Assembly: GCA_029378245.1 (NCBI GenBank)
Contig: JARKIF010000075.1
Location: 91,768-155,767 of the forward strand
Reading direction: 5' to 3'
From: Roridomyces roridus
Lineage: Eukaryota; Basidiomycota; Agaricomycetes; Agaricales; Mycenaceae
DNA: 64,000 nucleotides
Shown: in pieces, positions 53,220 to 64,000 of the stretch
How the letters are laid out: the number at the start of each line of letters is the position of its first letter
How positions within the stretch are numbered: the stretch's first letter is position 1
Translations under genes and position numbers: made by a program
Notes under the pieces: model-generated
Told to the model about the DNA's origin: nothing
What the model saw: the letters and a program-made list of their open reading frames with translations, nothing else
Database searches by the model: none

Positions 53220-53480
53220 TTTCCCTGATGAACCCTCCCGATACTCCCTCTCCCATCGCTTCGCAGCAGCAATGTTGGGAAGGATGTAAGTAAACCCGTG
53301 AGGGACGCCGGGGTAGGTATGCCCCCGGGTCTTCACGCCCTCTCTCTTCAAGATCTTACCATACAGAAGCCCCTCGTTGCGCAGGAATGTCGAGACCGCA
53401 GATTTGGAGCACGGCTGGCGGGAGGCCGGTGTGGACGGGATGCAGGAGGGGCGAGACGTCTGGCGAGGTGGGGCAGCCGC
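53220..53480 (-). pseudogene. alpha/beta-hydrolase C-terminal fragment, copy 2
   Basis: Minus strand: PPAVLQICGLD, then a one-base shift, then RNEGLLYGKILKREGVKTRGH, TYPGVPHGFTYILPNIAAAKR and WEREYREG. The Asp (GLD) and His (VPHGF) of the hydrolase triad are visible. The serine region is absent and the frameshift lies right after the Asp. It is a better-preserved sister of the fragment at 33.6 kb. Confidence 0.65.
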
Positions 53481-54075
53481 CGATTTGCTCTATCGGAGTT
53501 TTGGTGTCACAGTGAGAAGCGAGAGAGTGAGCACAGAGAACACACTATAAAACCATTTGTGAATTCAAGGTCCGCCGTGGAAAGCTCAGGGATGACTTCA
53601 TTCTACTTGAATGAGCCTAACGAGCCTTTATACCTTTAGAATCACGTCAATCACGAAGACTCGCTATGTTAAACCGAGTGAGCCGGTGAGCGCAACGCGA
53701 TCGGAGATTTCAACTGTGGGAACAAATTCTTGGATCCGGAGGTTCCAGGTCTGATCGCACTACTTAACTCGAGGCGCGCTTTCTCCATTTCCTCGTTTTT
53801 CAAAACCCCCGCCCAACGACGTCCCGACTTGTGTGCGAAAGAAAGAAAAAAGGGACGTCGTTGACGACCCAATATCTATTTCTAATAGGAACATGTGACG
53901 TGTCGTATCAATTGACCCCACCGAACCGCTCCTGGTAGAACTGTTGCGCAGCCTCAATCGGGTCGTATGCGAGGAGTTCCATCTGTAACTCTTTATCTGC
54001 ATGAAAGCGTTAGCTCAGCACCATACCATTTAATACCCACTCACTCTTGTACAAATCAAACCCCTTCTCCATCTG

Positions 54076-55571
54076 CATCAGCAAAAGTACAACTTGGCTT
54101 TTCTGGCTTTTTTAAGCCAAAAAGCCAGAAAAGCCGAAAGCACTTTTCGGCTTTTAAAGGCCAGGTCCGTTTCCTTTTACAAGATCCAAGAAGACACGAG
54201 AAGCTCTCGAAAGGTGCTAAAAGCAGTTGTGGACCAGGCTCACACAATGCTCAGAAAAGACACAAAAAGGATGAATAAGAACATTATATTGATGCTAATG
54301 GATGGTACAACGGATGCTACATACTAGCTATCCTATACAATCATGCAACTTTCACCGAACCAGACGGCTGCTCCACCAATGAGTGCGCCGATAATGCCCA
54401 ATCGCAAACAAACGGGGGTGCAATCATGACACGGAACGACCAGCGACGGTGACGTGGGACGACAGCGGGAAGGGGGTGTACGACAATGTTCAAAACAAAG
54501 GCCACCGAGGGGATCTGACTACGCACCATGCTGTCCTATATCCCAACAGCTGCCAGGAAGCGCCGCATGCTCTCACGCGCGTTGAGCCAGAAACAGGGAC
54601 TATGAGACGGGCGGGACAGTCAGCGAGAGACTCGAGAGAGCTGCAATGGTACTCACGTCGCCGACGTTGAAGGGACGCGAGACAGCGGACTCGGTTGGAA
54701 GCCGGAGTCGGTGTGGGAAGGAGAGCGGCGAAAGTGGCTAGTGTTTGCCGAGACACAAAAGTGAGGAATGTTATGACTGCACGCACCGAGTGGTGTTGAC
54801 GCCTGTCGACATCGACCACCCGCGGTAGCATTCTCAAGGGGAGTCTATGCACAACACGGTCAGTTAGAGGATTTGAGCTCCGAGAGGACGCACCATGCAG
54901 AGAGGCCACCCCGGCATCCGGGAGGGGAGCAGAGGACTCAGGACGGGATGGACACTTGGACTCGGGAGGAGACGAGATGGGAGAGCGAAGTAAAGAGTTG
55001 TTAGCGGCCGTTGCCACGCATGAGTCACCAACCAACAACATCACGTGAAACCGGCCTTGGAAACGCCGATGTCACGTCATCATCTCGGCAACGGACTTCA
55101 AGAATTTTTGAAGCCCTCCCCAGCCTCCCCCACGACATCGTCGCCTTCACTCACCCCGACGCAACTCTGAGTCTGGCTCTTCAGCCTCACTGACACTCCC
55201 CACGCCGCCGGGCTCTGTACCCGGCAGCGTTGTGGTGTTACTTAGCATCACCCGGGCGGCCGGGCCAGCGCCCAACCAGCGCCGTCACCCGGGTCAAGTC
55301 CTGGATTGCGTGTTAGTAGGGTGTTGGTACTGAATCATGGACCCATACTGATATTATTTGGGTATTTACAACTTGACAAGAATACAAAAGAGCAAAAGCC
55401 AATAAGGACAAAAAATCCAAGGATCCGAGTCTCGCAGTCTCGAAAGTGCAGAAAAGCCAGAAGCCAGAAAAAGCGGAAGGTCCTCGAAGACAAAAAAAGC
55501 CGCGGGAAGGTGATCGAAGCCAATTTAAGCGTCGGTAAGCGTCTGTAAGCTAACTTGTAGTTTTGCTGATG
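54076..55571 (-). mobile_element. 1.5-kb terminal-inverted-repeat element in the monooxygenase pseudogene
   Basis: The ends CATCAGCAAAAGTACAACTT and (inverted) CATCAGCAAAACTACAAGTT match at 18 of 20 bases. Removing the element and one copy of the flanking TG rejoins CTCCATC-TG-GTCCACC, exactly the monooxygenase sequence expected from gene A. Near the left end, GGCTTTTCTGGCTTTTT forms a perfect hairpin with its complement, and GGCTTTTCTGGC words recur near the other end. Internal frames (for example a membrane-like GIIGALIGGAAVWFG piece on the minus strand near 54350) may be captured host sequence. The superfamily is not assigned. Confidence 0.75.
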
Positions 55572-55668
55572 TGGTCCACCGACTCGGCCCTGATAAACTC
55601 CCCACGCTCCTTCCTCAACTCCTCATACGCCTTGAGACGCGCAGGGATGTCCTCTGCGCACGTTTCCA

Positions 55669-56080
55669 GTGATGCTTGAGGGGCGATAGGGCCTCAAGCG
55701 ATAGGGGCCCTATCTGGCCCTAAATTAGGGCCCTATCGAGTCTGGGGTCAAGTCATAGGCCCTATTGAGGTCCTAAATCCTATCTTATCTTATCTTCACG
55801 TGACATTACAGAGGCCAGGAGCCTCTGAGACACCTTGGAAACGGGGAGGTAACAGAGGAGCAAGAACTCACAGCCATCAATGCAACTGCAGAGTAGATGG
55901 AGCCGCAGAAATCAACATATCAGAGCATATCAGAGAATCAAACCCATCACGGACCTATTTCCTTTTTTGGCCACCCGCCTCGATAGGGCCCTATCGCGGG
56001 GCCCTATTTATAGGGGATTAGGGCCTCATAGGGCCCTATCGGTCGGCGGGGGTCGATTTAGGGGCCCTATCAGCATCACT
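55669..56080. mobile_element. 412-bp MITE with 10-bp target duplication (Mutator-like)
   Basis: The ends AGTGATGCTTGAGGGGCGAT and (inverted) AGTGATGCTGATAGGGCCCC share the terminal AGTGATGCT and a nearby GATAGGGCC. They are flanked by GCACGTTTCC (55659-55668) and GCGCGTTTCC (56081-56090), a 10-base duplication with one later change. The element is dominated by GATAGGGCCCTATC palindromes. The 9-11-base duplication is characteristic of Mutator-like elements. It is non-coding. Confidence 0.85.
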
Positions 56081-56805
56081 GCGCGTTTCCGCGGGGAGCA
56101 AACACCCAAGCGCCCCGCCATCCTCGACAGCCATGCCAGCGCCTTGCCCAATGTGCGGCAGCGTAGCGTGTGCCGCGTCGCCCAGAAGCGCTGTGTGACC
56201 GCGGATTCAAGTCGGGAGGAGGGGCAGACTGCGGAGCTTCCATTTGTGGATCGGGCTGTGGAACGGGAGGTCGAGGAGGTGGAAGAATTTGGGGTGAAAG
56301 TCGTGGAATTACGGTCTTGAATTCGTCAACTGTGGCGTGGCCGGACCAGCCTACCAGGAAGATTTACTTGGGTGTTCAGAGTAGGAGTATATTGGACGTA
56401 CCGGCCGTTGCATCGGAGGTGTCGGAGTAGAACGCCACGACGTTCATGAGGGTTCCGTCGCGGCAAGGGTAGATGTAAAGCATCCTGAACGGTCCTTGTG
56501 TCGAGACCACGCTACGGGTCCCAACCGCGCCTTCATAAAGCCACTCGAGCTCGGGAATGTCGCGCATCTTGGTGGTTTCGAAGATCAGGCGAAAGCAAGA
56601 CAGACCAGAATCCTTCGAATGGACGACTTGTTGTAGGACGTGGTCGCGGACGACGGACTGGGGGGGCACTGAGTGATAAAGCCAAGGAAGGAGAAATAGG
56701 GCGTACATGAATTCCGTCGGCGCCGATAAGCATGTCTGCCTGTGCGACCTCGCCATCCTGCAAGGTAATTGTGGCGGTTTCGGGGTCACACGCGACCACT
56801 TTGGA

Positions 56806-57480
56806 AAGCCTACCCTTATGCCCCGGAACGTCCCCCTCGAGCCCAAATACTTGCAGGGCTGGATACTTGACCGAGTCCGAAATGAAGACGGGCGGCACAT
56901 CGTTGGCCCGTGTCCATTCTACCGACCGTTTAACCGTGCAGAGTGGTGCCTTTGACATCTGAGTTGGTTGCGGAGAGATTGGGGTAAGAGGAGAAGTACA
57001 GTCTCTCAGCCGCGGACATGAAAGATGGAGGTGAAGGGCAAGCACGCGATGACGGCATCTGATCGGCTGACGCTGCTGGTGACTGCATTCTTCATTCGGC
57101 AAAACGGCACCAGACGGCACCTGATCGCCCCTATTTGTTGCAGCGGCGAAAAAGACTTGATGTTTCCGAGCCAGTTCCATGGCCAGCAAAAGAAATATGT
57201 CTCGCGGAACAACGGAATCGCGAGACCTCAGCTGCCGGTTGATGTACGGATGCATTAATTGTTCAGACACCAGTTTCAGAACTCGCGGAAAAGTATGGTT
57301 GTCTGAGCCGTGGAGATGCACAATGCACCTCCGAGGCAGTGGAATTCAACACGGCGATCGAAAGAAAAAGGATGGGGATCTAATCAACATGGCGCTTCCG
57401 AAGCGTCTGGGGGAATTGAAACTGGCATATTGACGGCGATATACTTGTTTCAATCCTTGTGCCGCAAAACTTACTGACCT
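56806..57480 (-). repeat. duplicated monooxygenase upstream region with repeat R, copy 4
   Basis: Read on the minus strand: the tRNA-like part (CGGCACAAGGATTGAAACAAG ... 57385-57480), CGCTTCGGAAGCGCCATGTTG, TTCCACTGCCTCGGAGGTGC, then sequence matching 13270-13420 and 34620-34830, ending in GTAGGCTTTCC joined to exon 4 of the pseudogene. Same order and orientation relative to the gene as in the other copies. Confidence 0.6.
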
Positions 57481-57512
57481 TCCGAGTCATTGAACTGGTC
57501 AGAGCACAAATG

Positions 57513-57630
57513 TCATTGGGTGTTGTGTTCGGCGCACGCCTGCTTCTTGCAAGCAGCGCTTGCTAAAGTATGCACCTGCAGGAAGCCGGGCGGGGCTCGA
57601 TAATCGATTCCCCGCATGCCTCATTCCTCC
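57513..57630 (+). repeat. tRNA-like element outside the main array
   Basis: CATTGGGTG-TT-GTGT-TCGGC-GCAC-GCCTG reproduces the acceptor/D-arm layout of the copy at 12566-12652 (minus). A GCGGGGCTCGATAATCGATTCCCCGC arm follows, with an extended T-loop. A further partial copy (TGGTGTATGGCGCCCGCCTG) lies near 57733. It adjoins repeat R, as in the 12.6-12.8 kb region. Confidence 0.4.
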
Positions 57631-57639
57631 CAGACTATC

Positions 57640-59346
57640 CTCCCCCTTTTGGGAGCCCGGCGTTTGAATTGGATTCCCTTCAGCCTCTTGCCTTAGACGT
57701 AACGATTGTGGAAGTTTTCATTGAGTGGTCCTTGTGGTGTATGGCGCCCGCCTGCTTTCGACTCCCCCGCATCCTATTCCCTTGATTTTCGTCATATTCT
57801 GCTCGTCCTCATCGAATCAGGCTGCTTCGCTACGAGAAAGCTGTCTAGTTTCGGTTGATACGCAGGGCGAAACATGACAGGCAGTAATCATGTAACTTCC
57901 ATCGGGTCCTGGCCGATATTACATGCTCGACCCGGAAGCCCCAGTGAGACCGACGCCCATACCCGTGGGTTACAAATGCTAACGTTCTCAGTTGAGTGAC
58001 GAGTCCTGTGATCAAGTTGAATCTCCATTGTTTTTTCAGGCGAACACGGATGAAACTAGCGACGCGAGATCATCTATGTTCTGCGAGACCTTCCTACACC
58101 GACAACGATTCATACACTTCATCCAGCATTGTCGAATATTGGTGTTCGATGGCTGCGTGCCTGAGACAGAGCTGTTGGTTCAGAACAACTGGGTCAGATA
58201 CACGACACGTACCGCAGATTGCCTTTCATCTACTTGGGGGTCCGGGCCATTGCAAGCACAGCATATACGAGAACTTGGTTGGGTTAAAAGTATGGAACAT
58301 AAATAATTGCTCAACCATTTGAATTGAGCACAAAGTCCTGCAACTTGTGGTTGAGAGACTGCAAGTCATTGATCAGTGATCATGATGTGGCCAAGTGGCT
58401 GTGTAGAGAACCCGGCTCCCTGTGACGTGACTGTTGTGATGCCTTTCTGGGCTACCTCACTCTGTCTGCAAGCCAAAGCCTTGAAGAAAAAATGGCTTTT
58501 GACTACATGGGAGCACTCACCATAATATGTAGAACCCTTCTATCCCTTGACTTTACCTTACACTGCCAAGCCTAATGGGATCGGTTCAAATATCTGTGGC
58601 CTGTGATTCAGCTGCCATTTGGCCCACTGGGACACTGCAACAGAAAGTGTTAGTGATAGATGTGTGATAGGACTGGTGTGACATAGCCAAGCACTCAACA
58701 GACCAGGGTCCAGAAATCCTGTGCCAGCATCCAGGGTTTCAAGGAAAATGTGGGCTCTTCACACATGTCCAGGCGGAGATTTTGTCTTCAATGTGCTCCA
58801 GGACTGCACAGTTGGGGTGAAATCTCAGTGAGGACACTGGAAATCAGTGTTGATACATATGAACACCCATCACAGAATTTCCCTCATTTTGACTGCGAAG
58901 ATTTTTTGTAATTTTTCTTGAAGGTGCTTTTAGCAGTAGTTCATGCTCTTCTTCAAGCATGCCCACATGCCAGAAGCCCAGGGTCTTCGGTGAACTTAGA
59001 ATGAACTGATCCCAAACCACAAGTAAATCAGCGATATCATATTCAATATTGGAAATGAGACCTCAATCTCAGGTAACAAAACTCAAGTCCAGTTACTAAA
59101 AGTTTACTTGCAAAATCTCAGGTCATTCTGGCAAAAATTGGATGCTCTGGAGAGAAAGGAAAAATCTGCTGATGGCAGCCGTCAAAATCAGTGATTGTAG
59201 CCGCAAAAAGGAAATGCGCAGCCGCCACAATCAAAAGTTGTAATGATGTTAAAAAGTTGCCCAACTTCTGGCCTGACCAAATTTTAAAAGAACGAGAACT
59301 TAGCAAGTAAGTTCTCGTAAAAGCAAAATGAGTCCCCAGCAACGAA
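57640..59346. other. no gene recognised
   Basis: AT-richer sequence without supported frames. Around 59290-59315, GAGAACTTAGCAAGTAAGTTCTCG forms a perfect small hairpin. The edge next to 59346 abuts the truncated adenylation gene, so some of this DNA may be an insertion that removed its 3' half. Confidence 0.4.
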
Positions 59347-61164
59347 CTAGAGATCAAACACACATACCGTCCTGGGCAGCACACCCTGGTCCACGACGAA
59401 TATCAACCTCTTATCCGTGATACTCTCCGAGACGTAACATCGGATATTGAACTCGTGCATGCGAGCGAGTATCGTGTCCTTCAAGCTCTCGTGTTCATGC
59501 GGGGAGCCGGCGTTGGGTTCGATGAAAAGAGCTGGGCTGGGTCGAAAAGATCCAACAACGATGCACTGCTTGATGAGGTCGCCACAGGTCTCATGAACCT
59601 TATCTTCGATTGACCTGGAGAACGTATATAGGCTCTCGCTCGTAGACATGGAGCTAGTGTATAATACTCACTTAGTATCGCACCAATACGCCGATTTCGT
59701 CTTGATCCAATCATCGTTCCGCCCACGGAATACGTACGAGCCATCCGGCTGATCCTCGAAGAGGTCCCCGGAATGAAAATGTCCGTCGGGGGCCAACAGG
59801 TGTGACTGGGGGAGACGGGGGGAGCCAGCAAGGAGGATGAACTCGAAGAGCTGAGTTGATTCATGATCAGCTGCAGACTGATCGTCCGTTTTCGAGACAG
59901 GATCGAATCTACAAGAAATTGTTGGTATAGGGCGCAGGTAGCGACTGGGTTTTCCGGGGACGGTGGTCATCAGAATACCTAGTATCCTATCAGTATACGG
60001 GTGCATGTTGCAATTTATACAAAGTAGCCGCGCACCACATTCGGTCATGGCATACATACCCTATGAAAGGCTGTCCATCAACAGAAACGAAAAAGACAGT
60101 GAGCTCACCACCAAATGAATGCCATTGTGGAAACACCAGTCGTCCTCCACAATCGGCAGGTGGACCCCACTGTATGAAATACTCCTCATCCCCTTCAGCA
60201 GCTCCAATGTTGCCTGATCCCCCATCGCAGCTTGAATATGCGGAGAGAGGAAGGTCCCGAACATGGCCATACGATTCAACCCACAGATGTCGACCAACGT
60301 AAACAAGTCTTGCGTCGTAGTCGACGTTCTCGGAGGGTACACGATACACGATCCCGTGAAGAGACATACGAGGTATTCTATATATAGGTTGTGTCAAGGG
60401 CGTATTCAAAGGCGAAGTAGGGATACGTATGCCTCAATACCGTCGCGGAATTAATACTCCCGCGGTTGAGAAAGACGTCCTGAATGTCGTCCTTGTTGTC
60501 GTCCTGCATTGTGTCGACTTCCGCATTGCGGTTCATCGTCACGAAGCGTTGGGTGATCGGGACGAGTTTGGGGCTGCCAGAGGTAGAGCCTGAAGTAAGA
60601 TAGATGAAGCACACGTCCGTATCGGATGGAAGATCTTGGATAGATGGCAAGGAGGAGGAGTCGCAGGCGATGTCGTTGATAGGCGTTATACGTGTGGCCG
60701 CGAGTGCATAGTTTGTGATGGAAGACACGAGGGACGCGTCGTACACGATGGCTTTCGTCTCGGCCTTTCGCATAAGCTCGGAGATGATGGACTCGTCCAT
60801 TGACCGAGGAGGAATCATCAGGGGCACGTAACCGAGTCGAGACAAAGCAATGGTGTAAACAAAGTCGAGATATGGCCGTCCATCCATCCTGTTCAAAGAT
60901 AAGCGGGCGGCGTAGAATAAACGAGGGGATAAATGACAGCATGCCAATGACAGAGCGAGACGGTATTTCTTTTGCTTGGAGGTCGGCCAATAGAGTGCAT
61001 GCCACTTGATCGACCTCGGAGGAAAATACAGCGACGGTAACGTCCACCCACTCCTGAGGGAATCCAGACTTTGGAATTTTGAAGAGAATTGTACCGCCTC
61101 GCGTCAGCGCGCGGTCTTGCAAAAGCGCGATATGATTCAGCTCGAGATCGAGAGTGTTGTCCAT
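59347..61164 (-). CDS. adenylate-forming (NRPS-like) enzyme, adenylation domain only
   Basis: ATG 61164 follows a TATA-like GATAAAAG by about 40 bases. Residues 1-75 read MDNTLDLELNHIALLQDRAL ... SVIGM, and a 53-base intron joins to DGRPYLDFVYTIALSRLGYVPLM. The A3 core FIYLTSGSTSGSPKLVPIT binds the ATP phosphates. CIVYPPRTSTTTQDLFTLVDICGLNRMAMF and YSGVHLPIVEDDWCF follow, then YAMTECG (A5), FHSGDLFEDQPDGSYVFRGRNDDWIKT (A7-A8) and VDQGVLPRT at the end. This matches the adenylation part of fungal aryl/amino-acid reductase-like enzymes. The expected thiolation and reductase domains are missing after LPRT. One exon junction near 60400 cannot be joined in frame. Probably a truncated, inactive gene. 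Confidence 0.7.
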
Positions 61165-64000
61165 AGTGGGCGGAGCTACAAGGGCGAAGGTAGGTACCAG
61201 AGGACTTTTATCCTCGTTCTCAACGTGGCTTCATTGGAGCTAAAAAGGCGCGGAGCGGGGAGATCACGTATTATAATGAAGGTTAGGAGCAAGGAAGTTC
61301 CGTTCCTATCGCGCAAGAAAGTAGAATAGCCAGCCCAAAAAGTATTCACTGTCAGGAATGTAAATCCAAGGGATCGTGAGAGATATCAAATGCCGCACCA
61401 AGTTCTGGAAAATTGTGGTGGTGGTCAGAAGCAAGGGTGGACAAATAGACTCAAACTCGCTGTGTACACCCGAGATCCGATCGAACAGCACCTAGTGCAC
61501 CTCCGGATTGCTGACTAATGGACCTCGATGGTCCCATTAGATGTTGTTTTGATGGGGCCTTAGAGCTCCCCGCCGGAGGTATGTAATGGCGGCGAGCGCA
61601 GGTGGGCTATTTTGGGGTGCATCCGCCATGCATCGGAACCTCCGGCGACCACTGTCACGAAGCGGGAGTAGGGGTCTGTATGGGGTACAACATGTTTTGT
61701 GCCTGTGTTGGATCAGCACGGGTTTTGTTGGGCTCGGGGCGGCGGGAAGAGAGTTTCAGGGCCCTTTAGGCATGCAGTGGGACTTCCGCCAACGAGCAGG
61801 GCTAGCGCACAGGTCAACATTGGGACATGCTGCATGAGAGACAGGCATATTCGTGAGGCCTGTTTCCCGCGTCGAATTGGCAGCAGTGGGAGGTGGCAGG
61901 AACGCGGTTTCAGCCCAAATTCCAGAACCTCCGCCTGTCAGCGACGGCAGCTTGTAGGCTGTGATTGGGGTCTCTGCACGTGTGCTAGCGGGTGTTGAGT
62001 CGTACACTGCATTGGCGGCAGTGGGAGAGCAGCAGAGCAATTCAAAAACCTGCCTGCCAATTCACGCGAGCCTGAGCGCGTTTCATCGACTGCAAATGCA
62101 TCGTAGAGGTCAAGTCAGGTAAGATTTCACTTGAATACTTGATTGGGTTTCCAGGGCAGGCAGCAACCTGCGCACCTCCGCCGGCCCCGCCATCCGAGTA
62201 CCTCCGCCACAAAATGTAGCACGGTGCACTTACTTATGCTCATTATTGTGAGTGGTCGGATTGAATTCCAGAGAGGTCGATGGTACTTGCTTGCAAGGGG
62301 GTTGAGTTAGCTTGGACTCAATTAGAGGATGAGCATGAAGCGGCTTGAATAAAGGGAGCGGAGGTAGCGGAGGTGGCAGAATTTCCGCGTGGTTGATCCA
62401 GCTGTGTGACTTTGCTGGCTCAATTCCTTTGTCTTTTGGCATGAAATGGATGATTACTTGTATGTTGCCTGCCTCTGGCCGATATTTTGAGTCAAGGAAA
62501 GTGCATTACACACCTAATATTCCAAACACCACATCTCCAAGAGTTGGTGGTACTTCCAATGCTCACAAGGCTGAATCTTAGCATTTATAGGCACCTGAAA
62601 CATCTTGGGTTGAATTCATAACTAAGAATTGGTAGTTTCTGATATGTTCAAACATTCTGGAGGTTTGCATAAATGGCGGAGGTGTGTCTTGTGGGAGCAC
62701 AATACAGGATATGGAGTTGTTTTTGAACTCAAAAGGGATATCCGGATTGTATATGAGCTCCATTTCAAGCAGAGAATATATGTGGGATTGAACAATACAA
62801 GTTGGGTATTTGAACACAAAATCGAACTGCAAACTAGTGTGCTTTCCGGTTGAAACAGAGCACTTCACTTGTATTCCCAAAGCGAGCCTTTCAAATTGAA
62901 CAGGCGACCCCAGGCGGCCTCCCAGATGTTATCTTCGCTTGTTCCGAGGCCAAATGCCTTTGTAAAGAATCTTATCGAGTGTTATCAAGACGATCCTTGT
63001 TTTATTCACCTGCTGATTGGCTGATCAAAGATCTACGAGAAGGTCTGAGGCTGTGTGATTGACACCTCCGCCTTCTTTTCACCACCGCCGCGCGAGCATC
63101 GTCCAAGGCTCCAAGGTTATCTGGAATAGACCCCACATGGCCATGAATTTCAAACCAAAGTCACCCTCACCTCAGTCTTGCATTAAACTGTGGCTCGGCT
63201 CAAAGCTGCCAATGATCACGATTCCCGACACCTCTGCCACCTCCGCCCCAACTGCTTGGATCACCTACCTTCCGTGACCAGACCTTGACTCTTTCTGCAG
63301 CATGGGACCGGCGGCCAGTACATCAAATTCTCTGTCTCCGGCTCACCGGGCGGTACTGAAGAGGGTTCACAGTTCCAACGGAGGCTCGGCGCATGGGCGG
63401 AGGTAGGTCAATCCCCACTGTGGATATTTGCAACCTGGTATATTTGAATGCTCACTCACATCCCTATTAGGCAAATTAATGTAAAAGTCGCTGAACAATG
63501 TAACCACCAGTCATGACATTCTACGCAGCGGCCACGATTTCCTGCTACCACCCATTCAGACACAACCTTGGGAGTGGTGTGTGCATACCACGATCCGTAC
63601 AATCCAATACTGCAACCTCCGCCACCTTGCAAGCGAGCGGAGGTTTCGCCACGGGCCGAAACCGCCCTCCCACTACTGCAACTCCGGAGTGAGCCCCACC
63701 CTCGTGAGGACACGTGTGTAAGGTGTGCGCTGCGGCCTCAAGTCCGGCTCCACGCTACTCCCGCGTGCGCGTAGATCCCGCCGGGCCGCCGCCGCACATC
63801 AAACTGCCTTCCACCCGCCCTCTTGCCGCCTCCAATACAAGTGCCCGGCGGCCCATCCCATACCTAACGAGTGTGCTGCGTGGCATGCCCATTGACTCCA
63901 ATCCCGACCTGCAAGCTACCCCGCTCGCAGGCGGAGGTCCTGCGAAAACCGCCCTCTCGTCTTACCTACCGCTCTCTTCCCACTGCGACTCGCTGCTTGC
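61165..64000. repeat. gene-free stretch with dispersed CCTCCGCC words
   Basis: No supported gene. From about 61570 to 63945 the 8-mer CCTCCGCC or its complement, often as ACCTCCGCC, recurs about a dozen times in both orientations (for example near 61927, 62172, 62203, 62674, 63066, 63238, 63396, 63616, 63944), along with near-matches (GCGGAGGT). Spacing is irregular (30-500 bases) and the sequences between are not alike, so it is not a tandem array. Confidence 0.4.

Larger units (their letters stand above)
53908..56805 (-). pseudogene. FAD monooxygenase pseudogene with two insertions and a 5' deletion
   Basis: Minus strand, 5' to 3': it starts inside exon 4 (SKVVACDPETATITLQDGEV ... LIGADGIH, about 56805-56700). 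Next come exon 5 (SVVRDHVLQQVVHSKDSGLSCFR ... YPCRDGTLMNVVAFYSD) and exon 6 as far as CLLPA-equivalent sequence at 56091. The 412-bp MITE follows, then ETCAEDIPARLKAYEELRKERGEFI (55665-55575), then the 1.5-kb element, then the end of exon 6 (GFDLYK), the last intron and exon 7 to the stop at 53908. Exons 1-3 are lost; duplicated promoter sequence joins directly to exon 4. The GD-motif region is also damaged. Confidence 0.88.

Noticed and set aside
54490..55044. 184-codon minus frame inside the 1.5-kb element as a transposase
   Set aside because: Arg/Ser/Pro-rich, with no DDE or hAT motif. Probably captured or random sequence.
1..64000. CRISPR array or bacterial operon features
   Set aside because: Spliceosomal introns throughout mark a eukaryotic nuclear sequence, and there are no regularly spaced direct repeats with unique spacers.

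Overview
The window is nuclear DNA of a filamentous basidiomycete, most likely an agaricomycete (mushroom-forming fungus). Genes are cut by many 45-70 base GT-AG introns. The recognisable families are typical of Agaricomycetes: a DUF6532-type protein, a membrane-anchored GH5 exo-glucanase, lectin-like and FAD-monooxygenase expansions, and a multi-exon family that carries a 'GGTF' motif and is common in Mycena-like fungi. The genus is inference only. Layout: 0-7.3 kb holds four or five unassigned host-type genes and a small MITE. 7.4-12.9 kb holds an unusual array of tRNA-like (box A/box B) sequences, two MITEs, and an intact WrbA-type quinone oxidoreductase gene. 13.6-19.4 kb is a compact cluster of two tandem, intact salicylate-hydroxylase-like FAD monooxygenases and a convergent 14-helix-type MFS transporter, a plausible unit for turning over or exporting an aromatic compound. 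19.8-26.7 kb carries an LRAT/NlpC-P60-like protein, a tiny TATA-driven gene and a GH5 exo-1,3-beta-glucanase with a 734-base intron. 27.2-30.0 kb holds a ten-exon unassigned gene with a MITE in one intron and an in-frame TGA. 30.6-35.9 kb mixes gene fragments with a small secreted Kex2-type peptide gene. 37.2-38.1 kb is a jacalin-like lectin candidate with a GC-AG intron. 39.9-57.5 kb is a transposon-rich, rearranged region. A USP-type deubiquitinase pseudogene is split by a very young Ty1/copia element with apparently identical LTRs; that element is itself broken by a hAT derivative. A DUF6532 gene is split by a hAT-type MITE. A duplicated GH5 segment is fused in frame to the end of the 27-30 kb family. 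An FAD-monooxygenase pseudogene carries two further insertions. Blocks at 31.7-35.3 and 49.5-57.5 kb are collinear segmental duplicates, and both end in broken monooxygenase copies preceded by the promoter repeat that also sits upstream of the intact copies. 59.3-61.2 kb has a truncated adenylate-forming enzyme, and 61.5-64 kb has no recognisable gene but many copies of a CCTCCGCC word. All joins between exons are my reading of splice signals and conserved frames; no alignment or transcript data were available.
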